NCBI GenBank assembly: GCA_964017065.1
Contig: OZ024783.1
Location: forward strand, 12,036,313 to 12,100,312
Length of the DNA stretch: 64,000 nucleotides
Source: Haliclona indistincta
Lineage: Eukaryota; Porifera; Demospongiae; Haplosclerida; Chalinidae
Direction: 5' to 3'
Below, piece by piece: positions 21,633 through 31,500 of this stretch (position 1 is the first letter of the stretch; the number at the start of each line of letters is the position of its first letter). Under the pieces are notes generated by a model. The model ran no database searches and had not been told where the DNA came from. It was given only the letters and a program-made list of their open reading frames with translations. The position numbers and the translations under genes were made by a program.

Positions 21633-22733
21633 TCATTTCTTTGCACGAGGTGTTTCACTCCTGTTGGTAGATTGCCTCTTTCTTCGGCTCCTAGTGTTCA
21701 ATGATGGCGGCACCTCTTCTACAACCACTTCTCTCTCTACATCGCCGACGACAACCACACCAGTTTCAAGGTTTGTTTGGTCTTGTTCAGCAGTTGAGTA
21801 CGCGACGTATTGTATACCGTCCACACCAAGGTCACCTTCCTGAGGCTGACACTGCAACTCTATTCCGTCTTCTTTCTGTGCAACAGTGACTTCTTGACCT
21901 TTGGCTGCTCCATCCGTACAGAGAACGAGTGTGACTGGGATTAGATTGGCTGTGGAGACGACACCAGATCCAGGATCATCAGTAGTGGAAGCTTGAGAAT
22001 TGCTAGCTGGAGTCGTGTGCAAGAGAGTGTAGTTATGTTGTGAGCTGGTTGACTCAATGTGGTGGACAGTGTCAAGTGATTGTTTGCGTGTTCTGGTTCT
22101 ACTTGTAGAGTTTGTGAGGTTCAGCGTAATCACAGGAGGGGCAGGTGATTCATGAGCAACAGAGGGAGAAGGAGGAGGGCTAGGGTCTTTGATATGTAGG
22201 TTGTGAGCAAAAGACTCTACAGAGAAATAAAGCAAACAGAAAAATAGTTCAATGAGCACCAGAAAACTAACTATGATTGTGTGTGGATTGAAGTGCTGTG
22301 CAGGGACACATGTGCACAACAAAATTATTTCCTATTAATGCTTACCAAAGGGATGACAAAGGAGACAGGGAACAGAGGGTCGAGTTGCAGAGAAGAAATT
22401 TTCACAGCACTGGAGTTTATTGGAATATTCATACAACTGCAGCCAGTATTCTGAGAGCTTAGAAGGAGTTACGATATGCCGGCTAGATACATCTCCATCG
22501 CTAGATTGAGCCACAACCAGAGGTCCCACAGCAGCAGCAGGAATTAGCTCAAGACTGGCTACTGGATCAAGGCAGAGATCAATCAGCGTCTGAAGAACTA
22601 CTTGAATAGTGTCTGAGAGATGACCAGGCCCGATAGAGAAAGGAAGCTTAGTGAGAACCTTGTGAGGGTCAAATAGCGGGCTTGGTTTACAGCATGCATT
22701 GAAGTGAACCTTGGTACTGTATCCTAGAGCTAG

Positions 22734-22783
<50 letters not shown>

Positions 22784-25700
22784 AGAGAGAGAGCGAGGGA
22801 GAGAGATGAATACACATGCACTGTATCAAAAATTCTTGGTTTATCTTAGTGACAGAACTTAAAAATTTGAGTGATTGTACCAGTAACTTCAGTAAGCAAA
22901 ACAGATGACACCAATAATAAAATTATTATGCTGCTTTATAGCATGCTTGCAGCAAGCCATCAAGGTACAGGCACAGAATGGCTAACGTCCGAATTCCTCT
23001 GTCAGTATCATGGGCTGGTAATAGATAATTAGTCTCTATGGTCAATGTTAGTAGATGGACCTGCTGGCATTCCCAACAAGATGTTAGTGATTATGGAAGC
23101 TAGTATCTAGTGTTGCACCGATTTCCGATATGAGTATCTGTATCTGCCGATATTTGCTGTATCTGAATCGGATCTGTATCGGTGTTATCTGTACCGATGA
23201 TAATGGATTGCGCAATTGATTAGCACCACGTGGTAGATTGCGCAATCGTCAATACGAAGCGAAAATCACCCCTATGGCCTGGCTGCTACAGATAGATGGC
23301 GGAAAAATAATTTGCTACCTGCCAGATTTGTATGGAGAAGGTACTAGAGGCGGCGAAAGTACCAAAACTTAAGGAATACGAGGCTAGGAAAACAGCAGCG
23401 GCGACAAAGAGTACGTACACACCCAGCTCCTCTAGACAGTTTACTCATAGATACTATCTATGGTTTACTCTCGAAGAGACAATCGACAGAACCAGAAAGT
23501 GGGAAACAAGCGACCGACGTTCTGTTTGCATTAGCACAAGGATAGGAGAGATGATAGCGCATGATTGCCAGCCATTTTTATTGTACTAATACTCATTGTT
23601 GTACCGTCACTTTCATCATTATAGATGCTTTGTTTCTTTCATAATAATTATCAGAATCTGTATCTGTATCTGTAAATTTAGAACTAATATAATCGGAATA
23701 TCGAAATAATTATCGGCAAATACTTGAATCGGTGCAACACTACTAGTATCATTACACTATACGCTAATGGTGCGGGTGAAGGTACGTGTGTGCATCATGT
23801 ACTCACAGGATAACATCTCCTTCGCTAGAGGGTTGCATGGATCAGATAGTATCACTTCACTCTCTTCAACACTACCATCAAATGGTTTGGGAGATGGTAC
23901 CTTACCAAATGGATGGCCTAGCACATCTGCACAAGATAGTAACATAATTATTGACTAAGCTTTATCACAGTGTTCTCGCTAGGCTTTTTATGCCTCGGTG
24001 GGCGGAGCCACGAGGCATACAGTAGTCGTGTTGTGTGTGTGTGTGTCATTCTGTCCGTTGCCGGCATAGTGCATCGGACGCTAAAAACTAAGCGCTGATA
24101 TCAGCAATACAGGTAGAAATCGCTATTTGCTCGGAACTGCATTGATAAATTGTTGGTTCTAAAGCTCCGTTCGTGAGTTATGGCGTGAGATGCTTACCTC
24201 GATGGCTGTTCCCGACTATCTGGACTCCTCTACAGACAAAACAGTTTACAGCTGACTGCCTTACAGCTAGTGAGTTCGTTTGTACTACAAAACAGCTTGG
24301 TAGGTCCAGCGAAATTCTCTCGAAGGCCTACAGCTCGAGCTTGAGCTCGCCGGCTTGAGCTACAGTAGTTGCTGATGATCTAGAGTTCTCTGTAGACAAA
24401 ACTATCCACAGTTGACTGCCTAGAAGCTGATAAGTCACAGAATAGCAGCAAGAAATTGTGTAAGCAAGCTGTGGACGCTATCTCGCTCGTGTATGTGCTG
24501 TGCCGTGCTCTGCACTCGAATTGAACTTTATAGACACGCCCAGTTGAATTAGTGGTCAGCACTGATTGGCTTCTGATTGCATAACTATTATACTGCGTTG
24601 TGATTGAGGTATAACAGCTGCAGTTTGTTGCTGTGAATGTGACATGGTTATTGCTGTACAGAAATCCTGTATGCATCTGCAGTTGCTGTGTTTGTGGAAT
24701 GGTGGATAGTTACTGTACAGGAATTGTGCTATAGCTTGTATGGAGTTTACTGTAGCTAGTCCTGCTGTGTACTATGGAATTCCACCGAGGCATCAGCACC
24801 TTTGGTGCCTAGTTTCTGGTGGTGCTGCACCACTTGGTTGTTACATTGCACCACTTGGTCTTCACAATTTTTACTGCAATCCCAGTGATGATTATCAGAT
24901 TTTGGCAATTTTGTCTGATCAAGAGCAATAATGGTTGATTTATACCAACTGTTTTGACCTCCAAACCACAGCACATGTAGATGATAATGATATTCACATT
25001 GAGTGAATTGAAACTAGGTAATTATGCACCACTTGGTTTTCAAATCCTAGCGAGAACACTGCTTTATCATACATTTCTATGATAGAAGACAAAATAATGC
25101 TAGCAGCTAATATACAGTAGACAGCTCAAATTTCTTCGGCAAGAAAAATTAAGAACAGCAAACAATTTTTTGTGATTTTTTTCTTCGCAGAATTTAAACA
25201 CATAAAAGAAACTAGCATTACATATGAAAACATAGGCAAAAGAGGCAATGGCTTGGGTAAACAAATACTGCTCACAAGTCTAGAACTGAGTACACATAGA
25301 TTGTTTACACAAATACCATGGTCAATCATTCAGTGCATAAACATACAACAACATTGACTTACATTCCATGTAGAGAGGTCTGGCTATAGAGTACGCAATA
25401 TTGGTGACATGAGGGTTAATATTGGAGTCAGTCTGACCCATCAGCGTAGCTAGCGGACAGTCCTCGATCAGTCTAAATAATCACAAAGTATAGACAGTAC
25501 ATTATTTTGACCATACAATGTGCACTGCACTATAGTTAATAACTGACCACACCTCTCAGCCCCAGAGCATACGCCTGGGTCCCAGATTAGTCTACACACT
25601 CTCCCTCACACCAAACTCCACCCCTTACCACACCTCTCAAAGAGAAGAGCAGAAGAAGTGGAGGGAAGATGGTCAAGAGAGCAATCGGTGCGCAAGGATG

Positions 25701-27611
25701 ATCTCATCATAGAGAAGTGGTCAGTGTGCAATTTAAAAAAAATTTGCTCAAACTTTTGCTCCATTAGTATGCATGCAGAATGGAAATCTGAAAACTCTTT
25801 ATTTACACAATACTGTTTCAAAGCTAAATCAGCTAAATCAATCTTTTGCAACCCGGTCAATGGTACATACATACTTTGACACATGCATGGTAGTGTATAC
25901 TGTACTGTATGTAGTGCACTGTACTTTAGCAGAAGTGTCTTGCGGTAGTCATACGTGGGGGTCAGTTTTTTCCCTCCTCTCCTAACATCTAGAGATGAGG
26001 GTGTGGTGGTAGGTGTGGTTGATGCCACTACCTCAACCATTGCACCGGGAGCATCCATCGGCTCTTCATGAAACACTTCACCATCATGCGATGGAACAAG
26101 GACAGCTCTTGATGGTGTGGACAGCTCTGGATACAAACAGTGCATAACATGACTTCAACAGTTAAGGCAAAAAACATCTGAAAAGATCTATTTCGTGAGT
26201 AGTGACTAGTGAGTGATCACAACTAGACAACCATGGATATAGCATTAGTCCAGCACCTTGCCTATTGATGTGTGGGTAGACAGATGGCAGGGAGAAGGTA
26301 CCAGTCATCCACCCACACATCACTAGGCGGGGAGAGGGTCAGCAACTAGACTAGGATAACATTAGCACAGTATTTGCAATCAGGCACAGCAAGAGGCACG
26401 ACATACACAAGACAAAATAATGTGCACACAGACGCGCGAACTTATTATGGCACCGCCTCAGAGACACTGCATCGAAAAGAAAGTGTCAAAGCAAACAATC
26501 AGCACTTGATGCACAGAAATGCCTATACTGTCAAGATTCTAAAATTTCCACAAGGGACAAAACAAGCTGCAGTAGATAGTAGAGAGCTAGATTTGATATA
26601 AAAAATAACTGGCTCAGCACAAACAAAAGCAGTAGATTACTAACAAAATATTAGGCATATGACCTCGTCATAATGGATATCAAGCAAACCTGTGCTAGTG
26701 TAGGCTCCTTCTGCCTCTCCCTCACCAGTCCCAGCAGCAAGATAGAGAGGAGACATCGCAGCCGAGGACTCCTAGAGATCAACAACAGCATTTTATGAAA
26801 TTGAGAACTGTGTGTTAAACATCAAGGGTACAGGGCAAACGAGACTTTCTGTCTTTTTGCAATGCTTACATGAAAAGTGAATAGAATGTGTTCAGTCTCT
26901 GATTAGCCTCCATCATGTAAACAAGACTGAAGTTACACATTAGTGTACGAAGCAAAAAATTTCACGTCAGCATTGCACAGGACAAAAAATCTCAGTACAC
27001 AAGTGATAACTGTTGCTTACCTCTTCATTGCTTGAATAGAGACTGAATTTCCGTGGTCTCCCAGCATATGTACTCGGCTTCCTATCGTGAATCAGACCAG
27101 TAGCAAGGAAACGTTCCCAGACTTTCTGCACTCCACTGACGGAAACACCCAACTCCTTCGCGATTGCCTTATACTTTTGACCCTCTTTGCGCATATCAAT
27201 GATCTTTTTTCGCATCTCTGTTGGGAATTTGACACAGATTGGCTTTCGTCGGCCAGAAGAAGCAATCTCAATGATGCTCTCGACATTTTCAGCTCCTGAA
27301 GCGGTTTGTATTTCAACTTGAGCAAGATCAGTATCCTGGGCGGTCAATATAGCGCCGGCCTCATTGTCAGTGGAAAGTTGCTGCGAGGCGCCGCCATCTT
27401 GCTGGTCTCCACTACCTTGAGCGCTCAAAATTGTCTGACTGACTTGATTCAAAGCCGCTGCTATTAGCTGCGCCACGCTCTCCGATATAACGGCGGGAGC
27501 TTGCTGCTGCTGGTCTTCTTGGGTTCCCACGCCTCCTGCATTCACGGTCTCGATAAGCCCTCGAAGGCTGTTAAGTACGGTTGCTTGATCCGTCTCGGCA
27601 CTCTCGTCCAT
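21633..27611 (-). CDS. HTH + SLED-like nuclear protein (690 residues)
   Basis: Seven minus exons: 27611-27021, 26771-26690, 26126-25925, 25472-25363, 23926-23807, 22729-22346, 22216-21633. All phases close (691 codons). Residues about 120-195 form a paired-like/Tc1-type helix-turn-helix (KEGQKYKAIAKELGVSVSG, ending GRPRKFS). The middle contains a block like the Scm-like embedded domain of polycomb SCML/SCMH1 proteins (CCKPSPLFDPHKVLTKLPFS, then IGPGHLSDTIQVVLQTLIDL). The C-terminus is acidic then basic (RSRRKRQ). The start at MDESAETDQ is chosen as the first good ATG after a TATA-like TATAAAACACGTG at 27728-27740; a longer start at 27695 is possible. Likely a chromatin-linked DNA-binding factor, perhaps with a transposase-derived HTH. 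The SLED match is from pattern only. Confidence 0.68.
22731..22808. repeat. (GA)n microsatellite at a 3' splice site
   Basis: About 75 bp of nearly pure GA on plus, so CT on minus. It lies directly upstream of the exon starting at 22729 of the HTH-SLED gene and therefore serves as its polypyrimidine tract. Length changes would alter that splice site's environment. Confidence 0.8.
23108..23742. mobile_element. hAT-type non-autonomous element, perfect 8-bp duplication
   Basis: 635 bp with inverted ends TAGTGTTGCACCGATT / AATCGGTGCAACACTA and an exact duplication CTAGTATC (23100-23107, 23743-23750). The interior has imperfect TATCTGTATCTG runs and a short open frame at 23332 with no recognisable domain. 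It lies in an intron of the HTH-SLED gene. Confidence 0.85.
23968..25061. mobile_element. hAT-type element carrying a nested miniature element
   Basis: Outer ends CAGTGTTCTCGCTAGG / CCTAGCGAGAACACTG are perfect inverted repeats, flanked by the exact 8-bp duplication CTTTATCA (23960-23967, 25062-25069). Inside, about 23990-24815 is the same ATGCCTCGGT-ended element seen at 290-1003, in inverse orientation. No transposase frame is present. It lies in an intron of the HTH-SLED gene. Confidence 0.82.
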
Positions 27612-27750
27612 GTGGTTTTCTTGAAACTGCCGCCACAGCAGAGAAGAAATGCGGCGAGTAAAGGGTAAAACGAGGACTCCTGGTACGACAAACAAGATGG
27701 CGCCACCGACAATAATGGGCAGGGCGTATAAAACACGTGATCTTCAAACG

Positions 27751-28521
27751 TCAAGTTTCGAGTGGTAAAAATCCAATGCAGTGTTGAGTATCACAGAGAC
27801 AAGGCTTCTTTCCAAGACTAACAGTAGATTTATCAATCTCTGCACCGTGTTTTCCAAAATAACTAAAACTGAGTTCCTCACCTGATTTTACTTCTTTACA
27901 GCTGAATAAGCAGAGTCGAGGAACAACTGAATCAGTTCTTACAGCGATCATGGTCAGATTAGGAGTACACGAGTGGTTCATGAATCTTGAGATATTACCA
28001 TAGTACTGTGCATCTATGCACGTACTCACAATTCGGTCACCAAAATGTTCTCTAAACACAATCAAATAACAGCTTTCATTCTCTCCTAGACTGCTCAGTC
28101 TGCATTTAGCTGCTGTAAGAGGTACTATCTCTCCAGTATATTCTGCCACAAACGTGCCCTTAGGAATATCTTTAGTTGCAAACACACCGAGCCCTTTCAA
28201 ATCAGCTGAATGAACAGACAGAGCCGATGAGACTCCTCTTTGAGATGTTCTATTGATACAGTCTAGAGTACACGTGCACTTGGAGTTGCATTCAAACACG
28301 GGTCGACTGTAGTTGGATAGAAACTTGTCTAAAAGCACCCCGGTGGTCGGATCATAAGCCATATTGCTGCTTGTCACACAGGAACAGGCAATGTGAGTGT
28401 CTTTGCATTTATCCACGCACTTCCGACAAATGCACGAGTCGTAGAGAGGCGAACCAATGCGTAAGTCAACTCCAGGACCAGGAAGACAGGTATCTGCGTG
28501 TTGGTAACCTTTTGCGGCCAT
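27751..28521 (-). CDS. SETMAR-like SET-domain histone lysine methyltransferase
   Basis: Intronless. The start at 28521 (MAAKGYQHADTCLPGPGVD) is preferred; upstream ATGs to 28653 are possible but would overlap CHAF1B exon 1. The order is pre-SET Cys cluster (CICRKCVDKCKDTHIACSC), SET core (GVFATKDIPKGTFVAEYTGE, NISRFMNHSCTPN with the catalytic NHSC motif, ELSFSYFG) and post-SET CLCDTQHC. NHSC, the AdoMet-binding G-x-G region and the zinc cysteines are present, so it should be active. It most resembles the SET half of SETMAR/SUV39-type enzymes; no mariner part is fused. It ends 140 bp before the HTH-SLED start on the same strand, and is divergent from CHAF1B. Confidence 0.85.
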   Translation of the reverse strand: MAAKGYQHADTCLPGPGVDLRIGSPLYDSCICRKCVDKCKDTHIACSCVTSSNMAYDPTTGVLLDKFLSNYSRPVFECNSKCTCTLDCINRTSQRGVSSALSVHSADLKGLGVFATKDIPKGTFVAEYTGEIVPLTAAKCRLSSLGENESCYLIVFREHFGDRIVSTCIDAQYYGNISRFMNHSCTPNLTMIAVRTDSVVPRLCLFSCKEVKSGEELSFSYFGKHGAEIDKSTVSLGKKPCLCDTQHCIGFLPLET

Positions 28522-28587
28522 TTTGTATGACGTAATGAGTTTCGTCGCGCGCATTGGCGGGAAAGATAGCATGCTGGGCCTGGTGGG
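28522..28587. promoter_or_regulatory. 66-bp divergent promoter with E2F site (SET gene / CHAF1B)
   Basis: Only 66 bp separate the preferred SET start codon (28521, minus) and the CHAF1B start (28588, plus). The gap holds TTGGCGGGAAA at 28554-28564, a perfect E2F-type site, and TGACGTAA at 28528-28535, CRE/ATF-like. CHAF1B is an S-phase chromatin assembly gene that is E2F-controlled in other animals, so a shared cell-cycle promoter is a good inference. The 5' untranslated regions must lie within or overlap the partner gene. Confidence 0.75.
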
Positions 28588-31500
28588 ATGTTGCTGACTA
28601 CTCCAGAGATTGTGTGGCACAACAAAGAGCCTATTTTTAGCGTTGACTTTCACCGTAATGAAGAGCTATGGCGGCTGGCAACAGGTGGAGCAGATCACAC
28701 TGTCAAAGTAATAAAGTGACGAAACACTGTACTATTGTTCATGTGTGTCTCTTTCTCTCTAGGTGTGGAAAGTGGTTAAAGAAGATGACAAAGTCAAGAT
28801 GCTTTTTCTGTCAAGTTTAGAACGACACAGTAAAGCAGTCAATGCTGTGCGATTTGCTCCAGATGGTAAGTCACTTGTAAGCTAAGGTGATGATGGTCAT
28901 CGTTACGGGATAGTACCTGTTTGCCTACTCCCACTTCGCCTACTCCCATTTTGCCTACTTACAGCCCCAAAGGGACGTTTTGCCTATAGTCACGTGCGCA
29001 AGCCGCCTTCGGCGGCTTATATTATCTACGCGCGCGCGTACAGAATCACTATAATGGCTTGTTTATAGCACTGGTCAGTCAGCTGGTTCCGGTGGCGCAG
29101 CGGTTTAGTGCGGTGGCTTGTAGTGCAAATGTTCAGGGTTCGATTCCCGCTCAGTACTTATTAATTTATTTTTTTAATTTTTTTCCCCAGAAAACTTAAG
29201 TTTTTTTTAACTAAGTCGATCGTCGGGACAGCTTGCAGATCCAGTGAAGGACGAAGGCCCTGTTTAGGACGACCCTCTCGACGATCTTTAGCCAGGGCCG
29301 AAGGCCCGGTTTAGGACGACCCTCCCGACGATCCTTAGGCTTACCAAGGGCCGAAGGCTCGGTTTAGGACACCCTCCCGACGATCCTTAGGCTTACCAAG
29401 GGCTGAAGGCCCGGTTTAGGACACCCTCCCGACTTTGCACAGTTAGGAGAAGGTTTTTAGGGTTCAGGGTTTAGGGTTTAGTTTTGCTTACTTCTAGTAG
29501 GCAAAACGTCCCTTTGGGGCTGTAAGTAGGCAAAATGGGAGTAGGCGAAGTGGGAGTAGGCGAACAGGTACCAAATCATTGTTACCTGTGTTGTGTAGGG
29601 TCATTGTTGGCTTCTGGTGGAGATGGTAAGTAGAACACATTACTGGTTACAAAATTGATCATCTTCTATATTATCAGACTGTGTGATATGCTTGTGGAAG
29701 CTTAGCACTAATAAAGAGGTGGGAAATCTTACAAATGACGGCGACTCCCTTGAACACTGGACAGTGACCAAGATGTTAAGGTCACTATGCTATCACTATA
29801 CTGCTTGTACTTGTAACCATGTTAGTTCTTTAGTATGCATGATGTTACTACAACTTAGCGTTGGAAAGTTAGCATTGTACGTATGACTGTAGATAAAAGT
29901 GTTGATGAGGCCTTGTGTGTATCCTAAATTGCTAATGCCTTTGGTATTTTGATTACTAAAATTAAACTAGCTAACTATGTGTGGAAACTGGAGCACTGTT
30001 GCAATGAGCCTTATGACTAATGTGTTCTATTTTCATAGAGGTCATGTTGAGGATGTGTATGATTTGAGCTGGTCTGCTGATTCTAGACATCTCATTTCTG
30101 GATCTGTTGACAACACAGCCATAGTTTGGAACACGCATACAGGTACCATAAAATACATAATATTTGTGACCTAGTTTAGAAAACCTGACTTATCGCGCAA
30201 AATGTTGTTTTAAGCAAAACTTTTTGTGTCAACAAGTGATAGGTCAGTCTTGCAATTAGTTTCATAAAATACTATGCTCTACCTGCCTTCTCGTATAAGA
30301 GCGTCACTTGTGCACACTCTAGTTCCCTCAGGAGGAGCATATTGAGCATTTAGTTTCTGCGACTGGAATTGCCATTCACTGCATATTACGGATGCATGGT
30401 CACATGATAGAACAGTTGCCCTGACAAAAAGCAACAAATGAACAACAGCACTTAGGTAATCGCTTTGTGACTTATTGTAGCATCTCCGCAGTCCTTGAAA
30501 GCTGAAAAGGCTTTGAAATAGCGCTCCAGGTGTCAAAACACAGTTGCCAAGATAGAGCATCATCGCGTTACATATGCGGATATATGGACTTGCACACTAA
30601 ATGAATAATCGCATCTTTCTCAAACCACGATGATCGCCATTGCCTAAGCTTTCTACTGGTGTCAATAACTTCATTTACAATTTTTGCGTAATAAGTCAGG
30701 TAATCCAAAATTCGATCTCATTTGTTCTACTAGCACATTCTGATTGAGGTTAGCCTGAGATAAACTTTAGCTGCAGTCTTTTAGCTTGAGCTTACAGGAT
30801 ATAAAAACCAAAAAAGCTTTCAGGCAATGAAACGTGTGAGCTAAGCATCTCAATTGTTTTGTTCCAAGAATTTTCCTGGTCACATACAGACTCCACTACA
30901 GTTTTAAACTGAAGTGTGACTGTGAAATTCACTGTATAATTGATGTAGAGTTCACACAGTCTTGCCCCATTTATGCTCATTGGGAATGTTTATGTGCTGA
31001 TAAGTCTATTTTGTGTCCAGGTGAGAAACTCAGTGTTCTTTCTGATACCAGACACTATATACAAGGGGTATCCTGGGATCCTTGTGGACTTATGTTAGCT
31101 ACTCTTAGTTCAGACAGGTTAGTAACTATTTGTCTATTTAAAGCGAGCTAACAGTTTGCAATACGCTAGCTGTCCCCAATACAATTATACAGATAGTGGT
31201 ACCAATCGGTTTTTTCAACTTGATATTTTAATTTTAAACTTTGGTATTCATCGTTTGAAAGTGCTTCAAAAAAGGAGTCCACGATACATATCACTGAGAA
31301 AATATTGCTGCACCACAGGATGTAGGAGTTCTATTATAGCTTCATCATAGTAATAGTAGCTTCTACGTAGTAATAGTAGCTTCTATCATAGTAATAATAG
31401 CTTCTATCATAGTAATAGTAGCTTCAATCATAGTAATAGTAAGTAGCTTCAATCATAGTAATAGTAGCTTCTATCCTAGTAATACTAGCTTCTATCATAG

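Noticed and set aside
22731..22829. Coding start of a protein beginning with Ser-Leu repeats on minus
   Set aside because: This is the GA/CT microsatellite read through. The exon fits a start at the AG at 22729-22730 with phase 1.
23332..23589. A small gene inside the 635-bp hAT-type element
   Set aside because: 85 codons, no domain, lies wholly within a non-autonomous element with defined ends.
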